Below are positions 49,666 through 62,559 of a stretch of 64,000 nucleotides of DNA, one piece after another. The translations under genes were made by a program, and so were the position numbers. This stretch comes from Siniperca chuatsi (Eukaryota; Chordata; Actinopteri; Centrarchiformes; Sinipercidae). The notes below the pieces were generated by a model. That model saw only the letters and a list, made by a program, of their open reading frames with translations. It searched no databases and was not told the DNA's origin. Numbering within the stretch: position 1 is the first letter of the stretch; each line of letters starts with the position of its first letter. The DNA is taken from contig NC_058056.1 in NCBI RefSeq assembly GCF_020085105.1, positions 20,750,429-20,814,428 on the forward strand, given 5' to 3'.

Positions 49666-50494
49666 TTAATTTCAACATAAGAATTTCATCTGATTAAGAA
49701 AAATAGCCACTCTGCACACTTGTTCAGGCACAACACTTCATCATAGTATTATGCACTGTATTACGCTTACCATATACCAAGAACACACAGCCCTCGTTGA
49801 GGGATTCTATGGCTTTGAGCACTCCCCAGTAAATGTCCCCCTCCAAAGTCGAAATGAAAATGACACCCTTGTATATACATTCCTACACAACATAAGTAAA
49901 AATTGGTTCACATTCCTCTTATAGGAGGAATGTCCTTTCAGATGATACACCAGTCCTATTATAAATACAGTATATCTTCTCTTTTTATGGCTGATGTCAG
50001 AGGTCATGAACAACTTCCTACTTGAAAGAGATAATGTTAGCCATTAACTACAGAAAAAAAATTTAAAACTTGATGTAACATATATGTATGATTTTTGAGG
50101 GAGCCTCGATACTGTGATAGCTTTGTCCTCATCTCAGTCGAGCAACAATCGCAGTCTCTCTACTATTGCTTCAGTTCTGCTTCCGTCCATCCTGGAGCTC
50201 TTGGTCTGGAACTTATTAGAGCAGGAATCTCCAGCAGCGCCCTGCTAGCACATTAGCATGCCTTCACTGACTCTCTCTGACAGGAAAGAGACAGTGATTT
50301 AGTGCAAACAGACAGATATTTAACCTCAGTCACTGGGAAGTCGTTGGAAGGTAAATGGCTGGTAAGCGAATTCGACGGGCAAGGAAAGTTGTTTGTCACT
50401 GTGTAATGTCTGATGTTGTGGTGTGGTTATAACTCTTTCTTCCTGTCTGCCTCTCTCCTTGCCCCTCAATCTGCCTCTCTTTCTTTCCACCAGG

Positions 50495-50536
50495 ATGGCT
50501 GAGGTGTCACAAGAGGAGAGACTCCAGGCCATCGCT
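50495..50536 (+). CDS. palm1: palm1 coding exon 1 (residues 1-14)
   Basis: The exon opens at 50494 after CTTTCCACCAG, so the ATG is one base into the exon. It encodes MAEVSQEERLQAIA and ends at a GTAAGT donor, phase 0. Spliced to the proposed first exon the start context becomes CTGAGATGG, with a purine at -3 and G at +4. Confidence 0.9.
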
Positions 50537-53500
50537 GTAAGTTAATTCTATACACACAAACATGGGCTGTCTCTTCCTTTCTCTCTTATACACATACACA
50601 CACACACACACACACAGTGCACATCAGGGGCTCTCTGATGGCTGTAGTAACAACAAATCAATGCTGCTTGTCAGGATCTGACCACCCGTCTTAATGACTC
50701 AACCTTTTAGATCCCATCTCCTTCACCCATTACAGGACATCGTCTTTCTGTCTCTCAGTGTCTCTCTTCCCTTTGCTCTCTCCCTTTATTGGTCTTTCAT
50801 CCTGTCGGTCTCTTTTATCCTCTCTCTTTGTCTTTTCAGACACAATATCCAGGTTTCGGCCCAGTATAATTATGTATATTGTGAAATTTTCACAAAACAT
50901 TTGTGGCAGACAAAATTACTGAAACACATTTGAATTTGGTTTGCTATGAGTGGTTTTACAACCCGATTAGTCAAAATCATACAGCGATTCAAAATTGAAT
51001 CTGTACATAGCGAAACGTCAATCCATCTGTCAACAGAAATGGCTTCTATCGAGGGTACTTAATGTAGTATGATAATTACTTTGTTTAATCAGAGTATTAA
51101 TTAATATAACTTTTATTATCAACATAGGATTGCACCAACTTCTATATTAAACAGTTTGCTTTCTCATCAACATTTCAAACATTTTCCTGAAATTGACTTG
51201 ACATATGGAGTGAATAATATGTGCCTATAAATATATAGTGCATACAGTAACTGTACACCAACTTCTATCTCTTTCTCTCTTACATGTACTCAGTCATCAA
51301 AAGTTACCATTAAATCATCAGCAATACTATTAAAGACTAGGGCTAGGGTATTATTCAAAATCTTTTGATATCGATATCAATAAGATACCTGAGTTTCAGT
51401 ACTAATGCCTAATAAATTTGGTACCCAGCCCTATTTAGGATACAGTGTGGTGTTCTTTAATAATGTGTATATGTTGTAACAGGAGAAAAGGAAGAAGCAG
51501 ACAGAGATTGAAAACAAGAGGAGGCAGCTGGATGATGACCGACGACAACTCCAGCATCTCAAGGTACGCACACACTCCACATCCACATGCATACACATTT
51601 TGCACAAGCCCTATTTGTACTAATGTAGTTGTGGGAATACTTTGGTATAATTAGGTTATTTGAAAATAAAACCTCTGATTAATTAATAATTAAAAATATT
51701 GTCTGCAAACAGGTGGAGTGCTTGTTTGTGAACATTTAAAAGTAATTGAGTTAGTTAATTACAGTACAGTTAGTGGGGTTAGGATGCTTTCCTTTATTGT
51801 AGCCTTACTTTGCCAGTTAAGCAGGCAGTTTACAACAAATAAAATCAAACACTAGTATGTTCTCACAGGCAATATTGCAGATTATAGACCAAAAGGTAGC
51901 ACCATATTGAGCTTTAATCGATGCAGAGTGCACAGGACACAATCAGAACTTGCCATGCTTTACTTGCTTAATACTTTTATGTCTTTAGCAGTGGGCTTGG
52001 GACACATTTCCAATTTTCTATTTAGGTAGGCAGATTTTGACACCAGGATGAATCAGTTCCTGAATTGGGTCCTTGAATGAACAAAGAACTAGCAAGTGCT
52101 ATTTTCCACATTGTACAGCTTCAGTTTTGTTCACAACTCCTCAAGAACATTATAACAATGCATATGGTAATTGGTAATTACCACTGTATTCGACCTCCTC
52201 TGAGAACACTCCACCTTGTTTGCGCTGGAGCCCCCACACTGTTAAGATGAATGTTATAATCAAAAAAAAAAAATTCCAAGTGTAACCTGAACCCCCACAT
52301 GCCTCTCCCTTACTCTTACCAGAACTTGAGACAAGCGGACAGAAATATTGCCGGTCAGTTCTGTGCTTTCAGGGAATTATGCTCTACATGTGAGCAGTGT
52401 GACCCAAACAACAAAATTAAACTCAGCAAATCCATCAGTCCAACATAGTGAGATACTCCCTAACTGCTGCTGTCACGGAATGTTCAGAATGGACAGCAGA
52501 TAATACTAGCAGCTCCTCCACATGCTGTTTATACACACACACACACTCCCTAAAAAACACACACATTCAAATCTGCAAGCATGTGAACACACATTCATTA
52601 TATCAGAGCCAAGGCTTTTGTCAGCGTATGTGTCAGCACTATCAAAGCTATTTCAGCCCCGGACAATCCAGCAGGTCACAGATACGAGCAAAGGTTGTGG
52701 TGTGTGTACGCCTGCGCTGATGTGTGTGTGTCTGTGGCACAAGTGCCTGTGACCTGTGCTATTGCCCTTGCGTGCTCCCACTTTTTCTATTTTCAGAGCA
52801 AACCTTTGTTAGTGTGTATCTGTACGTGTGTGTGTGTGTATGTGTGTGTTTGTTTTTGTGTGCGTTGCTTCATAAAAGAACACAGAAGCCTCAGACAATG
52901 CAGAGGGCTTTGGCAGAGGAAACAGATTTTTCGGCCACTCCCACCAACAGGAAACAGCTCTTACACACACCGCACCCCGCTTTCAACTCACACACGCAGA
53001 CACACACACACACACAGACACAGACACACCTAGGGATAGTGTAATCATGCTGTACTGGAGCATTAGAAGGCGCTTTGTGCAAACCACAGCAAGTATGGCT
53101 TTTCCAGAGGCGGCGTTCATGTGGAAAACACAATAAATGTCTCTATTTATAAACCACATTTTTATAAGGTTGTACCTGCCCTTCCATGAAATCACACTAA
53201 TACAAGATCATACACACAAATCCACACATAGTCACACTCTCACAGTGCAGATAAAATTGTGAGTTGACATAATACAATGATGTTAACACAGAAAGCATTA
53301 ATAGGAGTTCTGTTTTTAATTTTCAAGCCATGACAGATATGATTATGCATGCAGCAGCTGGCAGTCCCTTTAATTAAAATCTCTGAATAGCAACATCCTA
53401 TGTTATGTAAATATGTTTATAGGGGAGCACATCAAGATTAAATGACAAGTACTCACCATTGACATACTTTTACAAAGTCATTAGAAGCTTAAACAATAAA

Positions 53501-56271
53501 TAATATCCCATTTCCATTTTTAATATTCTGACACATGTACACACTACATATACACACCACAGACACAAACAACAGGTTGTGATTTACGGAGGTATATCCC
53601 GGTAACTTCCCCTTATTTTCAGTGTTTGTGCTAAGCTAAGCTAGCCATCTCCTGGCTGTAGTTTAATATTTATTATGTAGACATGACAGTGGTATCAATC
53701 TTACTTATGGCAAGAAAGCAAGTAAGTGCTTTTCCCAAAATGTCGAAATATTCATTTAAAAGATTTTTTTAAACTGATTTTAACAATTTTTAAATGCTTA
53801 TTGAACAACTCAAAACAATAGTTGACAAAATAATATGAATTACATAGACTGGATAAACCTTATTTTAGAGAAACTGAATTATATATATTCAAAGAATAAA
53901 AAGTTTTGGGATGTCACTTTGTAGAAGGAAAGATGCAAAATTAATTTGAAATAAAGCTCTTTTCCCTACAGCTGCTCAGTACATTTGGATGTGTGTGTGT
54001 GTATATGTGTGTGTGCCTGTATCACAATTCCGCCCTTTGTCTGCTACGTTAGCAGCTTTTACTCCAAAGAACAATGGAGAGAGAGGTAACTTCAGCGCGC
54101 CAGCTTTACGACTGCTCGTGCAGTCTGGTGTGTGTATGTGCACGTGCATGAGTACGCATGAGTGAGTACATTAAGTGATGTCAGGCGTTGGGGTAGTAGG
54201 GTGTGGCGAGAGAGCAAGCAAGATTGAGAAAGTAGGGAGAGAGAAAAAGAGAGAGAAGGAATCAGGATTAGATTCAGTGCCCAAGAGACCATGCAGGGCT
54301 GGGGTATGAAGAGTGTTGAATTACACCGTGTGAGTGTGTGCGCTGTAGCTCTGTGTAGCTCTAGCTGAATTACTCAATGGGGAAAGTAAGAGTTGAAACA
54401 GGACAACAGGCACCTTAACAGATAAAAACAGATAAACATGGATTGAAATTGAGGGAAATACCGACGTTTACAACCTTATTCAATATAACATGCACAAACC
54501 CAAAAGTTCATGAACTTTATGATGGATAGAGATGCATACGAGAGGAAGAGGCGGGGGTGGAGTAGGAGAAGAAGAGAAAAAAACGGGGGGAGTTTTGCTG
54601 TAGAATTTCTTGTTGCATCACTGGAGAGGAATTCACATCAAGCACAGGTCCAGATTTTTAGTCCAACTCGTGAAAACAAGAGCTTTTTCTAGCACTTTTC
54701 CATATGGCCAAGCAGGGTTGTCTTTCGCTGCATGGTCTAACAGCTGCAAGTAAGGCACACTGTTTATATTTACCTCAAAGCATGCCAAGTATTTGCTTTG
54801 ATATTAGCTTATCTACAGGAGGGAATGTGGATGGGTAGTCAAGATAAGGATACAGGGCTGTTTGGAAAATGACAGAGGAAATAAACATAGATTCAAAAAG
54901 AGATAAAGAAGTGGAAGGTAAGAGAATAATAAGTGAAAAATCCACCTCTGGACAAAATATATACATTTTATTCCTATGTTGTTGTTTATTTCAAGTCATT
55001 TGGAAGTATTTAATTATCTTGTCCTAGAATTAACTTTATCATCAGTAATTACAATGAGACTGACAGTTCACAATCACTAACTTTAGTCACAGTCAGTGCT
55101 CTCAACTGTTTGATGCGGTTTAAGATTAGAACTATTATGTTTTTATCTTTCAGTGACTTATCTAGATTTCCGATCCCATGCTCAATTGAGTATAATAGGA
55201 GAATTTTATCTTAGTTTGAATTTTTTTGTTCAATGCCACAGGCCTTGATGCTCTGGCTGGGTGCCATAGTCCACTTGGCAATAACAAGCTGGCAGCAGTT
55301 GAAGTATGTGACAGAATCACTGAGTGGCAGCGGTCAGCAGCGAAGTGTTGGACGCAGTCACTGGTAGATTTTTGTTGTAGATTAGCTAAAGGGCTTGTCA
55401 TTCTCAGTGAAAGTGCCACTAATCTCTTCTGAAAGACATTGCACTGATGTCCAAGTGAGAAAGGGTGATAACGTGCAGCATTTTTGGAGATTGAAATTCT
55501 GCTAATGAATTAATCAACTGCTCCTGATGAAAGGCACATGATCAAAAGTCCTCTACCTGCTTATGCGCTTTTCATTATAGCTGACGCACACATACACCAA
55601 ACACAAAGGGTGCTGTCAGACAGGGGTGTCAGGGGCGATTATAGTGAAATGTGTTCTTCTTTTTACCACTGTTACATTACGAATTTATAGAAAAATTAAA
55701 TAAATTATCTGCCTTACCTAATGCCTTTTCTCCATGTTCATTCTCAACAAAAACATGTCTATATTTGTTATGTTCTCTTGCAGTCGAAGGCACTGAGGGA
55801 GCGCTGGTTGTTAGATGGAGCTCCAGCAGAGGAGGAGACTCAGAAACGTCTGCAGGAGGACGAGGTGAAGACCAAACTCCTGGAGCAGGTCATCCTCAGG
55901 TCAGCATTTAAAAACCACTGCATGTCCAATCTTTGAAACAGACAGTCCAGAATATTGTGAGGTGAGGTTATTCGTTACATTACAGGTGATGTAATCCAAT
56001 TACATCACCAAACTGAGACAAATCTCAAGAAATGCAATTTCAATCGGACATTGAAACCATAAATAATTGATTCAAGTCTGTATATGTCTCAGTGCCAAGT
56101 CCAAGCATAGGTAGATGGCATATGAACAACAGGTCAGTCACATTTTAATATTGTCTTTCATTAGAAATCGTTATGGGCATTGTGGCTAACATGGTCAGCT
56201 AGATAAAATATTTAAGGAACACATCTTGGTCATCATTCTTTGCAGAACTGGTCACATACTCAATGTTTGGC

Positions 56272-56302
<31 letters not shown>

Positions 56303-57078
56303 AACTGTGGTATAAAGGAATTACAGCTTAATTTTAATTAATTTGCATGTGTGTGCGTGTGTGTATTTCTGAGCCAGGCTGGAGCAAGAGATTGAAGAAC
56401 TGGAGACAGACGTGCCAGCCAATAAGGGTGTGGCCAAAGAAAATGGAGGTAAGTTCAGTACCCATGGCAACACATGATCACACAGGAAACCATGGCAATG
56501 CGGCCTGAAACACCTGTGTCAGAAAGAGAGAGAGAGCTAATAATGGCCTTTTCATTTGCTCTATTAAATTGTTCCTTTCCGCCGGAGGTCATTAAAACAA
56601 TATTTCCTTTCTTTCTTTGTCACTCTGACTTACCCTGAACTCCCTCTTTACTTTTGCACTCTCCTAACCTCTCAATGATACTCTGGTGCTCCCTATAGGT
56701 GAAAATGGAGTAGTGCAGATCTCTGGTCAAACCCCCAAGAGAGAGGTGACAGGGATTGAGGCCAAGCTGCTGGGTCCCAGTCCTGACCAAGCTAGCGCAG
56801 ACAACCCCGTCACTCTGGTGTTCATGGGCTACAAGACCGTTGAGGAGGAGCAGGAGACCCGCACGGCCTTGGGAATGGAAGGGGTGGATGGCAATGTCAA
56901 GGCTGAGTTTGTTGTGATCGAGGACGGGGAGGGGAAAGCGGGAGGAGAGGCTGCCACAGAAGAGCAGGCCCCACCCAACGGGAGCATGGCGGAGAAAGAA
57001 AAGGCCAACGGAGGCGGTGAAGAAGGAGACAAGGAAAAGGAGAAGAAACAGACCTGCAAATGCTGCACGGTCATGTGA
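50495..57078 (+). CDS. palm1: Paralemmin-1, five coding exons, short form
   Basis: Coding exons are 50495-50536, 51483-51563, 55784-55899, 56378-56448 and 56699-57078 (690 nt, 229 residues), all GT-AG with consistent phase. Paralemmin is a lipid-anchored plasma-membrane protein linked to membrane shape and process outgrowth. Residues 4-100 form the N-terminal coiled coil with signatures ERLQAIAEKRK, EIENKRRQL and LQHLKSKALRERWLL. The C-terminal part has KREVTGIEAK, VTLVFMGYKTVEEE (141-154), EFVVIEDG and PPNGS, which match PALM rather than PALM2 or PALM3. The end CKCCTVM gives a CaaX box at Cys226, with Cys223 and Cys225 as likely palmitoylation sites. Mammalian PALM is about 387 residues; the central block (VEITVEKDK to the HADE-like segment) has no counterpart here, and introns 55900-56377 and 56449-56698 show no exon for it. 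Confidence 0.93.
51338..51433. mobile_element. Very short fold-back MITE (TAGGGCTGGGTA family)
   Basis: The ends TAGGGCTAGGGTA and (complement) TAGGGCTGGGTACC form an imperfect palindrome of about 96 bp with GATATCGATATC in the middle. It ends about 50 nt before palm1 coding exon 2. Confidence 0.65.
51483..51563 (+). CDS. palm1: palm1 coding exon 2 (residues 15-41)
   Basis: This 81-nt exon encodes coiled-coil heptads EKRKKQTEIENKRRQL...QHLK, nearly identical to the vertebrate paralemmin consensus. The acceptor is GTAACAG and the donor GTACGC. A short fold-back repeat ends about 50 nt upstream. Confidence 0.94.
53590..53760. repeat. Right-half copy of the GTTTGACATTTTGG MITE
   Basis: It contains GTGCTAAGCTAAGCTAGCC, GGTATCAATCTTACTTATGG and CCCAAAATGTCGAAATATTC, matching the right half of the 16400-16816 element. 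It lies in palm1 intron 51564-55783. Confidence 0.65.
55784..55899 (+). CDS. palm1: palm1 coding exon 3 (residues 42-80)
   Basis: It encodes SKALRERWLLDGAPAEEE, the most conserved paralemmin motif, then acidic coiled-coil sequence KTKLLEQVILR. The acceptor is CTCTTGCAG and the donor GTCAGC, splitting an Arg codon after two bases. Confidence 0.94.
56272..56296 (+). repeat. (TA)n microsatellite in palm1
   Basis: About 12 TA units roughly 80 nt before palm1 coding exon 4. Confidence 0.9.
56378..56448 (+). CDS. palm1: palm1 coding exon 4 (residues 80-104)
   Basis: It encodes LEQEIEELETDVPANKGVAKENG, the end of the coiled coil; the mammalian counterpart is LEKEIEVLE...AKEN. The acceptor is GAGCCAG and the donor GTAAGT, phase 1. 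Confidence 0.92.
56699..57078 (+). CDS. palm1: palm1 last coding exon (residues 104-229)
   Basis: It encodes the C-terminal paralemmin block VTLVFMGYKTVEEEQET, the EFVVIED motif, an acidic and lysine-rich linker and the lipidation signal CKCCTVM. The stop is TGA at 57076. It joins exon 4 directly with the codon phase preserved. Confidence 0.94.
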
Positions 57079-59790
57079 GCTGTGTGTGAGTGTATGTATG
57101 TATGCGTGTGGGTGTGTGTGTGGAGACGAGTGCACACCTGCAGCTGTGCAGGCATGTGTGCCATTGCATGTGTCTGTATTTGCAGATGTGTGTAACTTTG
57201 TGTCTGTGTGGCAGAGTGTGTGTGTGTGTGTGCGCGTGTGTGTGTGTGTGTGTGTGTCAGGACTGGAAAAAAACATCAAACTGAAGTACAGTTACACAGC
57301 CAATATACCAACAATTAAAGCCAATACAAGCTCCAGCTACAACAACAAGAACCACAAAGACTCATAAGTACACTTTACTCTGTATACTTTCTCTGATATG
57401 TATTTGACTTTTGATTTCTATTGATATTTTTCTATTTTTCTGTCTTGACATTTATATTGTATTCAGTATATCTTTATTATGGGACTGTGTACTGTAAGTT
57501 CATTGTTATTATTGTTGGAAAAAAAGAAAATGTATTAGCTCTCTGGATTGTACTGCTACCCACTGGGGGAAATCTGGAAACTTTAAATCATTTAAGTCAA
57601 AACAGCAAACTATGAAGGACACAGATACTTAAATATATATATTTCTCTGTGTAGGCCTACCAACTATTTATCGGTCAATTTCATATTGCAATATTGTCTA
57701 AGATATTATTTTAAATAGTATTTTAATATATTGATATGAAATTATGTTTTATACAATGTATTTATTGTTTTTGGTTCTCTATATCATCTCCAACCATTCT
57801 GCATGTAAGCTTGTAAGCACTATCAGATTTGCATTACAATCACAAGTGTCTGTGCTTTCTTAGACTCATGTGCTCATATCTTTAGTCACACAAGTCTTTC
57901 TATCAGTAACAATTAATATAGTTGGCAGTGTTAGAGATGTGCATTAAGTTTAAAAAGAAATCTACAGCACGAAAACAAAGAGACTAACTAGAACAGTGAC
58001 CATATTGCAAACCGCATTAGCTTCTCATAGATACTATATGTGGCACATGTACATGCAGATCACAGCTTTTGTATTTTTTAAATAGGATGGATACACTTAC
58101 TTCATGATCAATAGAGTCATGACAAGCCATTGCGCAAAGATTAGAAAAGCTTAAATAATTTTGTTCTCTCAACAGTAGAATCAATGTAAATCTTAAGAGG
58201 TAGCACTGCATGAAGCCTTGCAACTGTTTTGACTGTCTTGTCACTTGTTAGGTCTTTATTATACACTATCACGTTCACATGAATGTAAACCCAGGGGTTA
58301 AATTGGGATTCGTTCTACCATAATGAGAAGAGGCGGGCTTGCTCAGTTCACCATTTAAAAAAAGCTTTTTGTCTCTTTATGAACCAAATAAAATCTGATG
58401 ATACTTTAAGTTCACTGTGTGTTGGTCCGCTGCTGGTTTCTGTCCTACTCGCTCCCAGTTTAACTCCTGACTCTTTGTAGACCTGGGCCCAATAGTGCTT
58501 GAATAGATGTTCAGAAAAAGGATTTGGGGCATTTGAATAGACTTTCCTCACAAATAATGATACTCTCTGGGGACCTTAATTTTTTCAGCCTAAGAATACA
58601 ATATAAAGAATTTTGTTGTGCCCAGGTACACAAGCTTTTTAGGCCATGGGCAGTCGGGGTCAGTGATGCTATGCCACCAATGCTTCTGCTCACCCCAGGC
58701 TATTCCATGTCTCTGATTCACCTACACACCATCACCATTTTCTCATTATCAGTTTCATCGTCAAACACACACAGTCCCACCTTCTATGCTCGGAGACACA
58801 CAGTTCAAAAAACCTCTCAAGTTGGTGCTAATCCTCAGTCTCGTCTAACACTCTCCATCCACCAACTTTTTTTTTTCAACTCATTCCCTCCGTCTGTCTT
58901 ACTCAAGTCACTGGTGAGGGGGATTGTGGGAATCTACTGCCTCCTGCATACATTGAATAAGAGTCTTTTGCAACCTTCAGTGCCAGATGCATTCTCTCAA
59001 GTCCTGCCTACATTTACCACCAGAGAAATGATCCCTACTAACATTCCAAAGGGAGGTCAGCAGGCATGGACAGATGAAATATAGTCTATGCTTTCCATAT
59101 ATAAAGTTCCACTGTAATTGTACAACTTGCAACTTTGTTTCTTATATTGACTCTCATGTTTTTCTTTCCTATGGCCTCTTTGCAAGGCAGTATATTGTAC
59201 TTGATGTGTGTATTTTAAAAAAAAAAAAAAAGATGACTACATCTGTGTATTGTTGGTGCCTTTGTCAGGTTCAGTTGATTGGACTTGTCTGTCTGCCGCC
59301 ATTTTTAGACCGGGGTTTTTCTTGCTCTGTTCCTGGTCACGATGACCCACTGGAAACGCTTCTACTCTAGAGGGGATACTACACAACTATGGTAGAATAT
59401 TATACTAATTTTTCACATGATAAATAAATGCAGCTCAGACAATAGGTAATATGCAGACTACTGTTGGTGTCTTGAAAAAAAACTCAACACATACAAAAAA
59501 CTGCACCCAAAGTTTAACATTTTGCTGGGATAAAAACTTTATGCAGGAGACTAATTGACAGTCTATGCATTTATGTACACGATATACACATGTATATATG
59601 TGTGCATATCTATAGGCATACATACATCTGTATACATAGAAATACAGTACGTGTACATTTGTTGAGCTAAAGCTTTGCTTAATAGTGGGTCTCTGGGACA
59701 GCAGCAGAAAAAGCAACCTTGTGTTAGACCAATTCCTGTTCATCTATTCTGTGGTCGTCTAAATGTTTAATCTTGAATAAAACTACTGTT
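57079..59790 (+). other. palm1: palm1 3' UTR candidate region
   Basis: The TGA is followed by (GT)n-rich sequence (57205-57260) and AU-rich DNA. Poly(A) signal candidates are ATTAAA at 57314 and AATAAA at 58387, 59423 and 59776. A 186-codon open frame at 58524-59084 has no recognisable domain and is probably chance. Confidence 0.4.
57205..57260 (+). repeat. palm1: (GT)n tract in the palm1 3' UTR
   Basis: Interrupted GT array (GTGTGCGCGTGT in the middle) about 130 nt after the palm1 stop, so it is probably transcribed as UG repeats. Confidence 0.9.
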
Positions 59791-61081
59791 TGTTTACAGC
59801 AAGTCAGATAAGTGTGTATGTAATTAACCAAATACAAATGCTGTAGATAGAAGCGTACACATAAGCCATGGCTAATTATATACGTGGTTTTGGCATCTTA
59901 GCTGATGGAGTCACAGATGGGGATAGGACACCCTTCTGGGGAGAAGTACACACAATTATACGCAGATAAACCATCCATTTATTGTAGGAGTAATGCAACT
60001 GGCTAGTAAAAATAATGAAAGTAATATACAATTGAACTACCCCTCATTTATGGGGAATCAATGGTGTAGAAGAGTAAGGTCAAAGGTGGGATTTGAGGAG
60101 AGGTATTAAAGACAAGATGGAAACATGAAACAGAGTTCCACCAGTAGTACTGCATATTGAGCATAAATGGGATTTCAGCATCATTAAAACTACATATGTC
60201 AACAATTGGCTGGGGTACTCTGTAAAGTGCATTACCCAGAACATGCCACTAGAGAGCATACGTCTACTGTTTTGGGAGGTAATCCTGTTTCAATATTTAC
60301 TGTAAGTTGTGTGTGAAAGAGAGGGGGAGGTCAGGCATGCACTATTCAACAGAACAGCTATAATTATATTGCTTTATGCTGCAGCAGTTCTGCCTCCGAT
60401 AAATAACAATTTTAAAAAAAAATTTGAGCTCAGTATGAATGTGGCATATTCAGTTTGTAGACCCATTCTCTGCAATGAGACAAGTTTTTACCACTTAATA
60501 AAAGTGGCAGAAGTGTTCCACATCACGGGACACAGAGTATCTTGTGTACTGTTTTTAGGTCACACCTGTGACACTGCTTTTCCAAACTGTCTCTCTCACA
60601 CACACACACAAGCACAGAAGAAAAACATAATTGCCCTGGATTTGACCAGTGGAATATAAAAAGTCATTGGAAATAAAAAAGGAGATGGATGTTTTCATTT
60701 TAAATGTATTTGCCACTTTGTACTGCTGTACTGCTGTCACAAGCCACTTTATCTGGGTTTCTGTTACTTCTCAACTTTAGATTTTAAGACACCCTATCTT
60801 TCAGTTCTTTCACCTAATTTCCCACAAAACTTAATAATACATACTGGTAAGTCCCACAACTGTATCAATTAAAGAACTGTATGTTTCTTGATATGAAGGT
60901 ATTTCCTTCTTCTTTGTCTTTGTATAAATTAGCAAGCCAGTGTGTAGCTACGTAACTGCCACCTACTTGGCTGGATTGTGAAGCACTACAGGCACCAAAA
61001 TAAATTAGGAGAAAAACTTAGATCAAACAAATGAATAAATAAATTCTCTCTGCTAGACTTCTTTCTTTATGACTATATAGT

Positions 61082-61393
61082 TCACGATACATTCCCTAAT
61101 GAGAAAATGTCATGTTTCACTTCCATCAGTGATGATACCAGTTCATTCCTTTTTAATAACACATGTTCAACTGATTCTGGTTGATTACAGTGTGCACATA
61201 CCCGTGTTGGGTGCTTACCTACTTTTCTACACTGCCTTATATTTGTATACATGTCTCTGTGTTTCATTGCCTTTTGCAATTTTAAACTACATATGTTGTT
61301 GTCTACAGGATCTTGTCTTGACTCTATACTTGTTGTGCTGACAAACCACAGTATCGGGGCAGTTACCACCTTCATTGTGTTGTATCCCACCAA
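61082..61393 (-). pseudogene. Fragment of a non-LTR retrotransposon C-terminal domain
   Basis: The complement strand reads ...CRKVGKHPTRVCAHCNQPESVEHVLL..., which resembles the C-terminal zinc-knuckle and RNase H-adjacent segment (GKHPTGxCxxCxxxETVEHVL) of fish I/R1-like non-LTR elements. The catalytic parts are absent and the flanking sequence is not recognisable, so this is a small dead fragment. Confidence 0.5.
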
Positions 61394-61734
61394 AACCAGT
61401 GTTGTTGTTCATACATTACACTGAGTGGTGAAAACTGCAGCACATGTGTGCCCTGAATCTGAATACCTCAAACCATCTGTAACTTTGAATAGGTCCACAA
61501 AGCAGGGTCACTAATTCTGTGTGCTATCTAGGTTGGAAAAGACTTCTCTTTCAATTTCTTATGCCGATTTAGATTTATATTTGGCATCATAAATAAGCAG
61601 GTACTGTGGAACTGTAAATTGAAAAGGCTTGTGTTTTCTGCTTTTGAATTTCCTTTCCACTAAAGAACGCTAAAACTGGATTTGTAATTCTCCCAACACT
61701 TCATGACCAGTGTGGGATGAAGGTTAACCCTGTA

Positions 61735-62242
61735 TACAAACATTTAGTACAAGTACTGTACATAAGTACAATTTTGAGGTACTTGTGCTTTACTTGAGTA
61801 TTTTCTTTTAGTATGAAACTTCAGCTCCACTACATTTCAGAGGTAAATATTGTACTTTTTTACTCCATCGCATTTATTTGACAGCTAAATGTACTAGTTA
61901 CTTTGCCGATTAAGATTTTGCATACAAAACATATGTGCATCTTATTAAGATAAGATCCACTGTAGTCTAATCTACCCAATAGTATATAAAGTAGTAATGG
62001 TTCCAGCTCCTCTATACTAATAAAAATTGCTACTTACATAATGCATATTAGTAATTAAATACTATAATATAGCCTACAACACTCACATGGGCCACTTGAT
62101 ACTTTAAGTACATTTAGTTGATTACGTACTCTTACTTAATTAAGATTTTGAGCGTAGGACTTTTCCTTATATTGGATGTTTACATCATGGTATTGCTTAT
62201 TTTATTCACGTAAAGGACCTCAATACTTCTTCCACCACTGCT
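61735..62242 (+). repeat. Teleost interspersed repeat ending CTTCTTCCACCACTG
   Basis: Carries TTTACTTGAGTATTTTC, CTCCACTACATTTCAGAGG, TTTTACTCCATCGCATTTAT, TTGACAGCTAAATGTACTAG and the terminal TCAATACTTCTTCCACCACT. I recognise this as a very common fish repeat; no coding capacity. It ends about 320 bp before the ptbp1 promoter. Confidence 0.75.
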
Positions 62243-62559
62243 CTTTTAAACACAACCCTGGTATTGTGGACACTGATGCTAGTTTAATATGGTTTAAATG
62301 CACCACCAAAAACACTTCCTTATATTCATACTGCTGGCATGTACAGTAATGTTATATTTATAAGATCTTATGAGAGCCCATATATTTAACTCCGATTCCC
62401 GACTTGCCCCATTTTTAGGAAAAACTCGGCAGGCTGACCTTCTCTTCTTTTATTTTACCCATGTGGTGACTCAAAGTACGATTTTCATTACATACAACTC
62501 GATCAAACCTAACCACTTGATATGATGTAGCTACTGGAAATTTGCCGCGGCCTTCTTTT

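Larger units (their letters stand above)
36898..50493 (+). other. palm1: palm1 intron 1 (about 13.6 kb)
   Basis: Inferred from the donor at 36898 and the acceptor at 50493. It contains repeats at 39430, 41670, 42335, 43600, 46875 and 49428 and two (GT)n arrays. No nested gene is supported. Confidence 0.45.

Noticed and set aside
56620..57279. 219-codon minus-strand open frame over palm1 exon 5
   Set aside because: Antisense shadow of the palm1 last exon plus (GT)n-derived THTH sequence.
58524..59084. 186-codon open frame downstream of palm1
   Set aside because: No recognisable domain, composition typical of non-coding DNA, no splice or promoter signals; treated as chance in the palm1 3' region.
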